Source: Rapana venosa (lineage: Eukaryota; Mollusca; Gastropoda; Neogastropoda; Muricidae). From it: a DNA stretch of 64,000 bases. The stretch's first letter is position 1. Every line of letters begins with the position of its first letter. The notes beneath the pieces are model-generated. The model worked only from the letters and a program-made list of their open reading frames with translations. It made no database searches and was not told where the DNA came from. Location: the NCBI GenBank assembly GCA_028751875.1, contig CM054155.1:7428756-7492755 (forward strand), given 5' to 3'. Shown piece by piece: positions 1-10,505 of the stretch. The position numbers were made by a program, and so were the translations under genes.

Positions 1-154
1 AATTAATAACTTTTTGGGCTTTATCCAAATTCAGATACCCACACATTTTTAATTCCCCTTTTACCGGAGTAAAATGTAGGCTGTTTTCTGTCTTGGCCGC
101 CATTCTTTCAGAACGTCGTTTTAGAATGTTTGAATAATATATCAGCATAGAAAA

Positions 155-323
155 AAAAGCTTATATTTTTCCGTCGTCGAACGCTCAGATAGCAACTATT
201 CTTTCTGTCATATGAGTGAAAATGCGTCGCGCTGCCGTTCAGCGCCTGACAAGTCAGCCCCAGCGCATTCAACTTCGGCATGGGAGAGAAGTCTTCCTGG
301 ATAAAAGGCAGGAGAATGGACCA
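155..323 (+). repeat. Repeat M, copy 1, first half (interrupted)
   Basis: This is the first half of an unclassified interspersed repeat, named M here. It starts in a CGTCGTCGAACGCTCA motif and runs through a TCAGCGCCTGACAAGTCAG stretch to GGAATGGACCAA. The same order is seen uninterrupted at 25240-25597. A LINE 3' end on the minus strand follows directly, and the rest of M resumes near 801. No terminal inverted repeats or coding capacity are visible. Confidence 0.7.
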
Positions 324-325
324 AC

Positions 326-368
<43 letters not shown>

Positions 369-523
369 TGATAATAATAAAAATATATTGAATTTATATA
401 CCGCTGAATCTTGTAAAAACAAACTAATCGAAGCGCTTACATTCAAATCATGTACACGCATGCAACTCTCCTTAAACATAATGAACAACATATTTTAAAT
501 CCATGCGCGCGCACGCACGTACG

Positions 524-586
<63 letters not shown>

Positions 587-800
587 GAACACATTTAGGA
601 GGTGAAGGATGCTGTTGAAAATTAGGGACAGATATGAGGGGAAAGTCTCAGGTAGAAAAATAAGTGTGTTGGATTTGAAGGTATCAAATGAAGGCTTTGG
701 CGAAGTGCAAGAGGGAGGTAATTGCAGGTGGATGGACCAGAAACAGAGAAAGAGCGACGGCCAACAGTGGTTTGTTTGAATCTGGGTGTTCGAAAGTGCA
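324..800 (-). mobile_element. 5'-truncated CR1/L2-type LINE 3' end, inserted in repeat M
   Basis: Read on the minus strand this encodes the last residues of the RT ORF (PRFKQTTVGRRSFSVSGPST, with frame breaks). Then come the 3' UTR, a (GT)n tract (seen as (CA)n at 527-582) flanked by GCGCGC, the AGCGCT stem region and a terminal (ATT)n tail (seen as (AAT)n at about 330-366). The same order occurs at 18000-18562. The left and right flanks together make one M repeat, so this is an insertion. Loss of everything upstream of the last ~60 codons is typical 5' truncation by target-primed reverse transcription. Confidence 0.8.
527..582. repeat. (CA)n microsatellite in LINE 3' UTR
   Basis: Perfect CA dinucleotides flanked by GCGCGCACGCACGTACGCACGC. 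It corresponds to the internal GT tract of the CR1/L2-type LINE 3' UTR, read on the opposite strand. Confidence 0.95.
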
Positions 801-962
801 GACATGGCAGAAAGTAGGCGAGAAGGAGGTGGTGACAAGAAGAAAAGGAGCAAAGCAGAAACAAAGAGAGTGATAGAAAAGAGGGAATTCCTAGCACAGA
901 ATTTCCAGAAGGTGGAGATGTTATTTATACTGACAGACCCTCGGCATCCTCACGGGGCAAGG
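801..962 (+). repeat. Repeat M, copy 1, second half
   Basis: It resumes M after the LINE insertion with ATGGCAGAAAGTAGGCGAGAAGG and ends in the conserved stretch around GGCATCCTCACGGGGC. On the minus strand it carries the M-specific TATAAATA motif about 35 bases inside that end. It matches the second half of the intact copy at 25437-25597. Confidence 0.7.
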
Positions 963-977
963 CAACAACAGCTTCGG

Positions 978-1052
978 TAGTTTAATAATAATAATAATGT
1001 ATGGAATTTATATAGCGCTGAATCTTGTAAAGCAACAAATCAAAGCGCTCAT
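978..1052 (-). mobile_element. CR1/L2-type LINE 3' tail fragment
   Basis: Read on the minus strand: AGCGCTTTGATTTGTTGC, then CAAGATTCAGCGCTATATAA and an (ATT)n end. This is only the last ~75 bases of the LINE family found at 16841-18562, so it is either an extreme 5' truncation or a short element sharing that tail. Confidence 0.7.
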
Positions 1053-1305
1053 TTAGTTTAGTGATCTGTTCACTTTGTTTTGTTGACCAAAGTACGGAAT
1101 GACTGACAATTTGATATGATATGGTTCTGTTTAAGTTGCTAAAGAAACTGTTGTTGTTTTTTTTCTTCTGTAGAGAGAGGATTCCTCATATTTGCAGAAA
1201 GACAAACGATATATACACTCATGTTCTATTCACTAAAATAATCATTTTATTGCGATGGAATTGTACTTACGTTTCAACACAATCTTACTTCTAATCATAG
1301 TTCGA
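1053..1305. other. No recognisable feature
   Basis: AT-rich sequence with no ORF, tRNA-like box or microsatellite that I can support. It lies between a LINE tail and a SINE B copy. Confidence 0.5.
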
Positions 1306-1556
1306 AAGGTAAAGGGGTTACTCCAGGGGTCAGCATATTGAGGGCTGCGCCCATCTCCTCTCCTTCCCTACTTAATACCTTCCCTGTCCCTAAAGAGGGC
1401 AGGTACCCATTTACAACTGGGTGAACTGGGGGACTATACTGCAGCCAAAGCGCGGGAACGGTCACCCATCCAAGAGGCAGCCATGCTCAACGCTGCGTAA
1501 TCAAACTTTAACTTGGAGAGAGCTAGTAGTTTGACTGCTGAGCTGTTCCGTCACCA
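1306..1556 (-). mobile_element. SINE B, copy 1 (diverged)
   Basis: Minus-strand copy of the family best seen at 11842-12138. From its 3' side it has GGTAAAGG, then the conserved ATTGAGGGCTGCGCCCATCT block, GGGTGAACTGGGGGACT, the 5S-like block GGTCACCCATCC, and a decayed tRNA-like head. The head's complement reads GAGCTGTTCCGTC instead of GAGCTACCCCGTC. Contig 3 starts inside the equivalent copy at 27317. Confidence 0.75.
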
Positions 1557-1789
1557 CGCTTCTAATTACACGTTCTCCATAGAGTGCGTTTCCATGTCAT
1601 AACCAATACTTCGGAGCTGGGTTTTTTTGTCTGTATGTTTTTTCTGTCTAGCCCAATGCATCGTTCTTTTCTGCTTTGTGGTATGGAACTTCTGTTCTTT
1701 ATGGTAACTGACTACAAGCGAAAGATAGAAGTGACTCTGGAGCTTGTTCTGGGCTTGTTGCATGATGGCTAGTTTACTTGCTGTTATGC

Positions 1790-2115
1790 TATTATTATTT
1801 TATTTTGAGGCTAATAGAACAAGCACTCATGTACGTTTCTAATTTTACATCGAGTCCCTATTATCATGCGGTTGTGTGAACTTTGTCATCTCTTCCCACC
1901 GGCACACACTGGCTACTCTTCCGAAAGGAGCACCTGGTTTCTAAGTATGCACAAGGTGTTCTGCGAGCGTTCGCATACGGAGCGTCGGTTATTGTCTCAT
2001 CTGACGGACTTTTGGAGGGTGAGGTCGGCACTGATGTTAACTCCTTGAAACAAACCGGCTGTCTTGGTGGTGGCTCAAACCTGGGTTCGAACCCGGACCG
2101 TCAGATCGCGAGCAC
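1790..2115 (-). mobile_element. SINE C, copy 1 (5' end deleted)
   Basis: Minus-strand tRNA-derived SINE. The complement of CTGGGTTCGAACCCGGACC is the box B-like region. The central core reads as the complement of GATGAGACAATAACCGACG, and the tail lies in TTTTGAGGCTAATAGAACAAG. Compared with 27603-27966 the tRNA-like box A end is missing: the sequence jumps from GCGAGCACA straight to GCACTGACCTATG. Confidence 0.75.
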
Positions 2116-2239
2116 AGCACTGACCTATGTCAGCAATGCTTCAGAACTGCGGTGTGCCAGCAGGGCTTGGTGAGAACCAGGCTGACACAAATAAAGAGTC
2201 TGTAACTCCTTCATAATACCAGATTCTCAACATTACCTT

Positions 2240-2500
2240 CCCATAACCTATGTGGTCGTAGGGGAGCGAGGCGTCAGAGACCTCACTTCTCTAGGGGCCA
2301 GCATATTGAGGGCGGCGCCCATCTCCTCTCCCTCGCTGCTTTACCTTCCCTACCTAAAGAGGCCGTACCCATTTACTGCTGGGTGAACTAGGGGACTGTA
2401 CTGAAGCCAAGACGCGCAAACGGTCACCCATCCAACTGATAACCACGCTCCATGCTGCTTAACATTGCGAGTGCTCTAACCACTGAGCTACCCCGTCCCC
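2240..2500 (-). mobile_element. SINE B, copy 2
   Basis: Minus-strand copy with a well preserved tRNA-like head (the complement of ACCACTGAGCTACCCCGTCCCC) and the 5S-like block at 2421-2463. Its 3' end is trimmed to CCCATAACC. The same insertion in contig 3 (28123-28397) is flanked by a clear CTTGCTTGGT duplication. Confidence 0.85.
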
Positions 2501-2612
2501 TTGCTTGGTAAGTCTTGCTATACTACAGATAAGACACCCTGGTGTTTTCACCCTGTGCCGTATTGACATTGCAAACAGGGCCAGCCCCAAAAGAATCCAT
2601 CTCTGCAGCCTC

Positions 2613-2850
2613 ACTTTTTCATTATCTCTTAATGGCGTGCCGAGGAGGGCAGTTATTACGGTTTGTTTTTATTCCCACACACGCCCCAGGTTCCCTGTCA
2701 GCCAGGGAAAGATGGCCGCTGCCGGAACAGAGGGACGTCAGGGTGTCAGAGAGCAGAGAAGGGTGGGTGTACACACACCACCAGGCTGGGAGAGGGGGAT
2801 GCAGGGCTGGACGGAAGTGGTAGTAACCACACTTCTTTTCTTCTCTTTTC
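2613..2850. repeat. Module D, copy D1
   Basis: This is an interspersed block that recurs near 6065, 28509, 31510, 34745, 49735, 57180 and 58700. Landmarks are TTATTACGGTTTGTTTTTATTCCCACAC, GTGTCAGAGAGCAGAG, CAGGCTGGGAGAGG and a final AGTAACCACACTTC. Function is unknown. The plus strand stays open in parts but the frame differs between copies. Confidence 0.6.
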
Positions 2851-2859
2851 GCTCCTAAG

Positions 2860-3530
2860 GCAGCTGACCTACTGCCACACCAAGCAGCACATCTTTGATA
2901 CTAAGTGGCTTTATTCATTGCAAAATGTGCCAGCGCACTTTGTCACAATAAAGCATGAGGTCAACTGCCTTAGCATAATAAAAAGCAAAGCATACTTAAC
3001 AGTTATTTTTCTCCTTTTACTCATAAAGTAAATCACCAGTTACCATTGTGCTCAGCACATTTTCTTGATCCTATGTGGCGTTATCATTGCAAACGTGTGA
3101 GGCTTTGAGAAAGTGCTTCAAAGTGTGAGTCACAATTTGTAACTGAAATCAAATACCTGAACAAAATAAAAGCAGAGCCTTCAGAGTATTGTTTTGTTTC
3201 CTTTCTTTCAAAAAGCAGATTTGTACGGACATGACAGTAGGTACATTTCTAGATATTTAGTACTTTAATATGCCGAAACTCGAGTCAGGTTAGGCTTAAA
3301 GCATAACTCGCCAAGAACTGTTTTTAAAGATTTTTGTTGTAACTTATTGTGGATTTTGTTTCGAATCTTTGACCAAAATCTTCTCTTTTCAAACTCAAAG
3401 TCAAAGTCAAGTCAAACTTTTATTTTCAGATGGTACATTGAATAAGCAGTGCATTTGGTTTTTTCATCAAGCCATCTATCTAAAAAAAAAAGAGAGAAAT
3501 AAATAATATATTGGAGTTGTAAGTAGGTCC
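2860..3530. other. Unclassified sequence with a 351-base indel against contig 3
   Basis: No gene seen. It contains an AGTCAAAGTCAAGTCAAACTTTTA stretch near 3400. Bases 3090-3440 are absent from the homologous contig 3 sequence, and CATTG lies at both breakpoints. Confidence 0.6.
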
Positions 3531-3594
3531 TTGGTCTTCTTTTTTGCTTTATTTTCTCAATTATACACACACATACCCACAAATACACACAGAG

Positions 3595-3728
3595 ATATAG
3601 ATATCTCTCTATATATACATGTATCTCTCTCTATATATATATCATATATCTATATATCTATAAATATTATATATCTATATATCTATAAATATATATATAT
3701 AATATATACATCTCTCTCTGTCCGTCTG

Positions 3729-3813
<85 letters not shown>

Positions 3814-3815
3814 GT
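3595..3815. repeat. Compound microsatellite (TA/CT/CA)
   Basis: Imperfect (ATATCT) units pass into a pure (CT)n run, then (TA)n, then (CA)n. The homologous tract in contig 3 (29150-29290) is much shorter, so the locus is length-variable. Confidence 0.9.
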
Positions 3816-3819
3816 CAAA

Positions 3820-4145
3820 TGCTGCAACACATAGCCAACGAAGCACCGGCCCCGAAAGGCAGTCTTTCACACGTGCTTGGCTAATTCAGAAATTCCAAGT
3901 TGCCTTGATCGTTTCTATGGCAAGCGAGCATGTGCCTTGGGTAAAAGCAAGAACATTCAGGGAGCCTTTCCCCTTGCTCTCCTGACGGCCAGACTCATGG
4001 CTGTCCTACTGGCTGCCAATCGATGGAGGGCGGAAGGCAGGGGCAGTGAAAGTGTCAGTGCCTCCTTTGACATTTTCTACTTCAGCAGGTGACAAGGGGC
4101 ACCATTTACCTGCCCCGCTATTGATTCCCAGTGCACACTCTGCCT
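3820..4145. repeat. Module E, copy in contig 1
   Basis: Landmarks are CTTGGCTAATTCAGAAATTCC, CATGGCTGTCCTACTGGCTGCC, CGATGGAGGGCGGAAGGCAG and the closing TTTCTACTTCAGCAGGTGAC. A diverged form of the same order occurs at 43740, 44678, 52020, 52935, 61945 and 63012. No conserved ORF is shared by all copies. Confidence 0.6.
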
Positions 4146-4249
4146 CCGTGTCAGTTTGCACAACAAAAGAGAGAGAAGGTAATTATCAGTAATGAAGACT
4201 ATCCACACGCGCTTTTGTAGTTTTTTACGTTCTTATTTCTGTGTTTCTA

Positions 4250-4545
4250 CTACTCCTCTCTCTGTGTCTGTCTCTCTGTCTTTCTGTCCCTCCCTCTCTC
4301 TCTACCATTCTCTCTCTCTCTACCTCTTTCTCTCTATCTCTGTTTCTCACTATTTCTTCGCTTTCTGTCTCTCTTTCTCTTTCTCTCTCTCCCTCCCTCC
4401 CTCTTCTTCTCCCCCCTCTGTCTCCCTCTCTTTATTTCCCTCTTTTCCCCCCTCTCCTCCCACTATTTCTCTCTCCCTATCTCTCTCTCTCCCTCTCTCT
4501 CTCCCTCCCTCCCTCTCTTCCTCCTCCCCCTCTCTCATTCAGATT
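4250..4545. repeat. Pyrimidine-rich (CT)n tract
   Basis: Nearly uninterrupted C/T on the plus strand. The long serine/leucine-rich ORFs across it are low-complexity artefacts. Confidence 0.95.
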
Positions 4546-4560
4546 TGTCTCTTATAATAT

Positions 4561-4630
4561 GTAGCCTAAATCTGAATAGGGATTTAGATAAATAGCATTA
4601 TGAAAGCACACACACACACCACACACACAC

Positions 4631-4662
<32 letters not shown>

Positions 4663-4799
4663 CTATCTCTATATATCTCTATATATATAGATATATACTA
4701 CACTCATTAAAACGACACTTGGGCAAGTAATTCAGAGCATTCCAAGCGTAGCCTAAATCTGAATAGGGATTTAAGATAAATAGCATTATGAAAGCACAC

Positions 4800-4842
<43 letters not shown>

Positions 4843-4895
4843 CTACACTCATTAAAACGACACTTGGGCAAGTAATTCAGAGCATTCCAAGCGTA
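4561..4895. repeat. Local tandem duplication, two copies with CA/TA core
   Basis: The segment from GTAGCCTAAATCTGAATAGG through (CA)n(TA)n to CAGAGCATTCCAAGC occurs at 4561-4747 and again at 4748-4894. The second copy has a shorter core. Contig 3 holds only a partial single copy near 30096. Confidence 0.85.
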
Positions 4896-5164
4896 GTGGT
4901 GTGTTATTGAAATGCAAATTCTGTACTATGTCCGTATACGTGATTCTTAGAATGTCGTCATCTCTGTCTGTATATCTTTCTGCATGTCTACCTGTCTGTT
5001 TCTTTTAATGTCTCTTATTCTATAGCTCCATCTTCAAAATAGTTACATTTACCATTCTGCGGTAACATTGACAGAAGTAAAACAATTCTAATTCAGGTTG
5101 GTTTGCTTTTCGGAAAGCTGTCAAGGTGTCTCCAGGAGCCAGAAACCAGCTTCACTTGAAAGTC

Positions 5165-5300
5165 TTTCAGATTAGACTCTAAACCAAGGTTCTGTGTGCG
5201 AACGTGTGCAGAACATCTTGTGCACACTTGTTCTGCCTTTTGGAAGAGTAGTTCATTTATATTAGTAAGAACGGATGACAAAATCAACAAAGCTGCATGC
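5165..5300 (+). mobile_element. SINE C core/tail fragment
   Basis: Plus-strand fragment with the shared SINE core (GACTCTAAACCAAGGTTCTG) followed by GTGCAGAACATCTTGTGCACAC and TTTGGAAGAGTAG. This is the same order as in the full SINE C copies. No tRNA-like head is present. Confidence 0.6.
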
Positions 5301-5339
5301 ATTGGATGTAAGAAATGAACCCACACGAGTGCTCACTCC

Positions 5340-6060
5340 ATTATACTCAAAATAAAAGACTAAAAAGAATAAAAATATGATCTGATGAGCCACAAAAACA
5401 GGGGTACCTTATGCACTTTTAAGCTGCCTACCCTTTACAATAAAAACCAAATTTGAAAAGACTTCCTAGAGAACTAAAGCCAGTTTTACCCAGCCCTCCT
5501 ACCTTGAGCATTTTTGTTTGTTCAGGTAATTATCGTACGACAACAATGTTTTGAAACCAAATCTTATTTTTGTTTACAGAGTAGGGAGATAATCATGAAG
5601 CTTAATTTTGCTATCCTCCTAGGAATATTCTTTGAGAAATAGCATGGTCAGTATATGTAGTGAAATGGTTTATTCCTTCTACTGTTTTCACAGAGAAGAG
5701 CTTTTCATTTATCTCTCCATGTAGTGTATAAAAAGCGGCATCTTCACCTTCACCTATCCCGTAGTCCCGTGGATCGTGGGGGCATCATAGAAGATTTTGC
5801 AACCAGCTTCCTCCACACCCTGCAGTCCTCTGTTTTCCGTAGCAAATCGTTCCACTCAAGGCCGTTCAGTTCACTCTGTGATGTTGTCTTCCCATCGTTT
5901 TCTCTGTCTGCCTCTTCGTCTCCCTCCTTGTACTGTTCCTTGTAGGACAGTCTTGGCGGTATATAGCATGGAGAAACAAAGATGACCATGTAGAAATTAG
6001 TACGCTTCAGCATCACACCTTTCCAGCTTATAATTTTACATCACCTATATATGGTGGGCT
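5340..6060. other. Unclassified sequence shared with contig 3
   Basis: No gene, tRNA-like box or repeat family recognised. Its counterpart at about 30850-31505 is heavily corrupted, which makes this copy the usable reference for the locus. Confidence 0.5.
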
Positions 6061-6064
6061 GAAA

Positions 6065-6320
6065 AATTGCAACTGTTACTAAGCGTTTTGCTCCCAAAGG
6101 AGTTTTTCTATGACCACTGTTTGAGTGTTGGTTCATCAGAGGGTCAGTCAGAGAGCAGAGCGGGGTAGAGTACGAAGCATGCTGGGTCAGGCTGGGAGAT
6201 GGTGATGCAGGGCTGGATGGCAGCAGTCATCACCACAGGAGGCATGGCCTCACACAGGTCTGGGTCAGTCCTGGCCAGTTTCTGAACGACCTCCATTACA
6301 GCTCCATTGACTACAAATAG
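6065..6320. repeat. Module D, copy D2
   Basis: Landmarks are AGTCAGAGAGCAGAGCGGGG, GCTGGGTCAGGCTGGGAG and GGCAGCAGTCATCACCACAGGAGG, in the same order as at 34745 and 49735. Confidence 0.6.
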
Positions 6321-6481
6321 CCTTCCTCTGCACTGTCAGCCAATGTTTATCTATATCGACGTTGACCTCGTTTAATATAGGTTTACTCAGCAGTGTCTCA
6401 TTTGCTACATTGTGCTTCATGTACGTACATTTAATTATGATCATGTACATTTTCATGCATACATGCATAAATGCATCATGC

Positions 6482-6535
6482 ATGCATACATACATACATA
6501 CATACATACATACATACATACATACATACACACAC
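6482..6535. repeat. (CATA)n microsatellite
   Basis: About a dozen near-perfect CATA tetranucleotides. Confidence 0.95.
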
Positions 6536-6599
6536 ATACGCACATACATACCTACATAGAAAATATCTGACTTGATAACATCAAGGGAGACATAGCAAT

Positions 6600-9300
6600 A
6601 GCATCAAAGGCGCAGAAAAATGAAACCCTATAACCTCCCCAACAGAAAATGAAGGACCAATCAATCAGACCAGGGGACAGATTGGTCCCTGACCCAAATA
6701 ACACATCTCTAATGCAACCCTCAAAAATCAATCAGCTTGGAAAGGCTAATTTGCCACAAGTTTCTATCAAACCAGCTAGAGAAAATAAGGCAGCACAGTA
6801 GAGATCAGGAGTGCCTGGGTGAGTGATTGCCAGCTCAGCGACAGGGAAGAACGACACTGTCCATCTTCAGCTAGCACACTGTCTGCACAACGTGTGTGGA
6901 CAGGAACGAGGGGCTGGGCTGAGGCCTAGTTCCCTGTGAAGGTGGGTAATGAGGCTAATCTAATGAAGGCCAGACTGTGTCCTAGGAAATGAAGGACTGG
7001 CCAGCTGATAAGGTTGTGCTTGGTTAGGAGACTGGACAAGACTGGACTGAGGTGAGAGGTGATGGACAGTAGTGGCACAAGGCCAAACAAAGAGGTGGAA
7101 GTAGTGAAAAGCTGAGAACACAATTAGCCAAGCTGAAGTGTGGGCAGGGTAGACTGCAGTGTGGACTGGGTAGGTTGCAGCGTGGACTGGGCATAACCAA
7201 TAGTGAATTGCGTTTGTTAGCTGTGAACATAATTTATTAATAAGACAGAAATGAACATGAATAGAAAATAAGCTTTCGCCCAATTCTCATGTAAGAACAC
7301 TGGCTTCCCACCTGTCAAGTCTGCAGTCTTTCACCCATATGACTGCCCTTTGCTACAGCTGAAACTACTATAAAAAGAAACATACCATTTTGTGCTTCAA
7401 GATATTCCAGGGGGCTGTGCCAAAAATACACATACATTTCACACTGATAACCAGCGTTTTTACACAAAGTGCAGTGCAACTACATACAGTTTGTAGAAGT
7501 GCCAACATTCTTTCCCAACAATATAATTGCAAAAAACAACATAGAACATTTCTCACATGAGGATATCAACAAAAGGAAGATATCAAAAGCAACACTACAG
7601 GATATTATACCCTATGACATCTATAACAGAAAAATATAAGGACCAATTAATCAGACCAGGGAATGGATTTGGTCACTGACCCAAATAACACATCTCTAAT
7701 ACAACATCCCCCAAAATCAATTAGCTGGGAAAGGCTCATTTGCCATAAGTAACTGTCAGGAAGCCAGAACAAAAGCTGGAGGAGTAAAATACAACAGAGA
7801 AGAGAGCGGGAGTGCCTGGGTGAGTGATTGCCAGCTCAGCGACAGGGAAGAACGACACTGTCCATCTTCAGCTAGGACACTGTCTGCACAACGTGTGTGG
7901 ACAGGAAGGAGGGGCCGGGCTGAGGCCTAGTTCCCTGTGAAGGTGGGTAATGACGCTAATCTAATGAAGGCCAGACTGTGTCCTAGGAAATGAGGGACTG
8001 GCCAGCTGATAAGGTTGTACTTGGTCAGGAGACTGGACAAGACTGGACTGAGGTGAGAGGGTGGCACAAGGCCAAACAAAGAGGTGGAGGTAGTGAAGAG
8101 CTGAGAAAACAATTAGCCAAGCTGAAGTTTGGACAGGGTAGGTTGCAGCGTGGACTGGGCATAACCAATAGTGAATTGTATTTGTTGGCTGTAAACATAA
8201 TTTACTAATGAGACAGAAATGACAATGAATAGAAAATAAGCTTTCTTTCAGTTCTCAAGTGAGAACACTGGCTTCCCACCTGTCAAGTCTGCAGTCATTC
8301 ACTCATATGTTTGCCTATTGTTACAGCTGAAACTAAAAATGCCAACCAGCATTTTCACAGACTGTAGTGCAAATACATGGCAGTCTGTAAAAGTATCCAC
8401 ATTCTTCCTTTACAAATAACTGAAAAATATGGGACATTTCTGACAAGAGGAGAGGAACAAAGGAAGATAACAAAAGCAAAACTACAGATTTAGACCTTGT
8501 GAAGTCCATAGTAGAAAATGAAGGACCAATCAATTAGACCAGGGGATGGATTTGGTCACTGACCCAAATAACACATCTCTAATGCAGCCCCCAAAATCAA
8601 TTAGCTGGGAAAGGCTCATTTGCCATAAGTAACTGTCAGGAAGCCAGCAAGGCAGCTGGAGGAGTAAAATACAACAGAGAAGAGAGCGGGAGTGCCTGGG
8701 TGAGTGATTGCCAGCTCAGCGACAGGGAAGAACGACACTGTCCATCTTCAGCTAGAACACTGTCTACACAACGTGTGTGGACAGGAAGGAGGGGCTGGGC
8801 TGAGGCCTAGTTCCCTGTGAAGGTGGGTAATGAGGCTAATCTAATGAAGGCCAGACTGTGTCCAAGGAAATGAGGGACTGGCCAGCTGATAAGGTTGTAC
8901 TTGGTTAGGAGACTGGACAAGACTGGACTGAGGTGAGAGGGTGGCACAAGGCCAAACGAAGAGGTGAAGGTAGTGAAGAGCTGAGAAAACAATTAGCCAA
9001 GCTGAAGTGTGGGCAGGGTAGATTGCAGCGTGGACATGGAGGACAGGACAGTGTGGGGTTGTTGGCAATAGACAGAAATGAGACAAATAGAAACAAACAG
9101 AAAATTAACTTGCTGGTCAAAAACTATAGTTTTCAGTAGCTCAGTGTAGAGGAAAAGATATAGCCAAATCAAAAAGAAAACAACAACAGCAGACACAAAA
9201 CTAATGGTAGCAACAACAACCCCAACAGCAAACACTATTCATAGTCTGTTTTGTGGGTTATCAACCTCAGTTGATGTTTTTTTCTTACTACATGGGTGAC
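6600..9300. repeat. Module G: three tandem copies of a ~0.9-1.0 kb unit
   Basis: Two anchors repeat three times in order. AGGACCAATCAATCAGACC-like sequence begins near 6653, 7639 and 8522. GTGCCTGGGTGAGTGATTGCC begins near 6811, 7812 and 8692. Unit spacing is therefore about 990 then 880 bases. Each unit also has CTAATCTAATGAAGGCCAGACTG and a conserved TGAACATAATTTA-like end. The minus-strand ORFs of 60-107 residues recur only because the unit recurs, and differ by frameshifts. Older single copies lie at about 36395, 46140 and 54560. Class and function are unknown. Confidence 0.8.
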
Positions 9301-9384
9301 AAGAAATTAAAACATATATCTACAAAGATTACTGTGGTAAACAGCCAGTTTTCTTGATCAGATTCAGAAAGTATAGATAGATAC

Positions 9385-9388
<4 letters not shown>

Positions 9389-9445
<57 letters not shown>

Positions 9446-9470
9446 ATATATAATATATAATATATATTAT
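9389..9470. repeat. (AT)n microsatellite
   Basis: Long AT run with two short interruptions. Homology to contig 3 ends just before it. Confidence 0.95.
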
Positions 9471-9482
9471 TTATCATATTTT

Positions 9483-9744
9483 ATTATTTTATTTATCCTT
9501 TTTCTCGAGGATAATGAAGTAAGCACATGTATTATTTTACATCTAGTCCCCGTGTGTATGCGGTTTTGTAATTTTGTCATGCGTTCCCACCGCACTACAA
9601 TGGCCTACCTTACGAAAAAGCGAACAGGATTTAACGTGTGCGCAAGATGTTCTTGCTGTGGTTCGCCATCGGGCGAATGATTAACAGGATTAAATTGATC
9701 TATAAAGTTTTTGGGTTTTTAATTTTTTTTCCCCGGGAAAAAAA
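9483..9744 (-). mobile_element. SINE C, copy 2, cut by the first assembly gap
   Basis: Minus-strand tail and body: TCTCGAGGATAATGAAGTAAGC, TCTAGTCCCCGTGTGTATGCGG, then AACGTGTGCGCAAGATGTTC. The last ~60 bases before the gap become homopolymer-rich, which suggests a poor contig end. Confidence 0.7.
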
Positions 9745-10244
9745 NNNNNNNNNNNNNNNNNNNNNNNNNNNNNNNNNNNNNNNNNNNNNNNNNNNNNNNN
9801 NNNNNNNNNNNNNNNNNNNNNNNNNNNNNNNNNNNNNNNNNNNNNNNNNNNNNNNNNNNNNNNNNNNNNNNNNNNNNNNNNNNNNNNNNNNNNNNNNNNN
9901 NNNNNNNNNNNNNNNNNNNNNNNNNNNNNNNNNNNNNNNNNNNNNNNNNNNNNNNNNNNNNNNNNNNNNNNNNNNNNNNNNNNNNNNNNNNNNNNNNNNN
10001 NNNNNNNNNNNNNNNNNNNNNNNNNNNNNNNNNNNNNNNNNNNNNNNNNNNNNNNNNNNNNNNNNNNNNNNNNNNNNNNNNNNNNNNNNNNNNNNNNNNN
10101 NNNNNNNNNNNNNNNNNNNNNNNNNNNNNNNNNNNNNNNNNNNNNNNNNNNNNNNNNNNNNNNNNNNNNNNNNNNNNNNNNNNNNNNNNNNNNNNNNNNN
10201 NNNNNNNNNNNNNNNNNNNNNNNNNNNNNNNNNNNNNNNNNNNN
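9745..10244. other. Assembly gap, 500 N
   Basis: Exactly 500 unknown bases, a fixed-size scaffold gap. Reading frames through it are meaningless. Confidence 0.99.
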
Positions 10245-10342
10245 TTTTTGGGGGTTTATTATTAGATGTCCCTACGGGCGGGGACTGGATGTAAAAAAAG
10301 CACATGAGGGGCTTAGTCATTATCCCGAAATAAAAGAATTTG
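10245..10342 (+). mobile_element. SINE C 3' tail, plus strand, at contig start
   Basis: GGGGACTGGATGTAAAAAAAGC, then CACATGAGGGGCTTAG and a CCGAAATAAAAGAATT end. This is the SINE C tail in the opposite orientation to the copy just before the gap, so the two form an inverted pair around it. Confidence 0.65.
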
Positions 10343-10399
10343 TCATTGTCAATGTTACTGTCTCTTCTCCATCCCCTCCTCTCCCTCCCCACTCTACTC

Positions 10400-10505
10400 C
10401 AATCTCTCTCTTTTCTCTCTCTCTCTCTCTCACACACAAACACACACACACAACACACACACACAACACACCCCACACACACACACACACACAACACACA
10501 CAAAA
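10400..10505. repeat. (CT)n then (CA)n microsatellite
   Basis: Simple repeats; the overlapping ORFs are artefacts. Confidence 0.9.

Larger units (their letters stand above)
1505..9370. repeat. Copy 1 of a large duplicated segment (pairs with 27317-34555)
   Basis: From the decayed SINE B head near 1505 to the sequence before the (AT)n tract, this region follows the start of contig 3 base by base with small differences. The shared order is SINE C, SINE B, module D, the CT/TA/CA tract, module E, a second D, then three copies of module G. The two copies lie in different contigs separated by N gaps. That fits a retained second haplotype better than a proven genomic duplication. There is a 351-base presence/absence difference at 3090-3440. 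Confidence 0.8.

Noticed and set aside
9638..10503. Long ORFs spanning 9638-10503
   Set aside because: They read through 500 N; the frame is not real.
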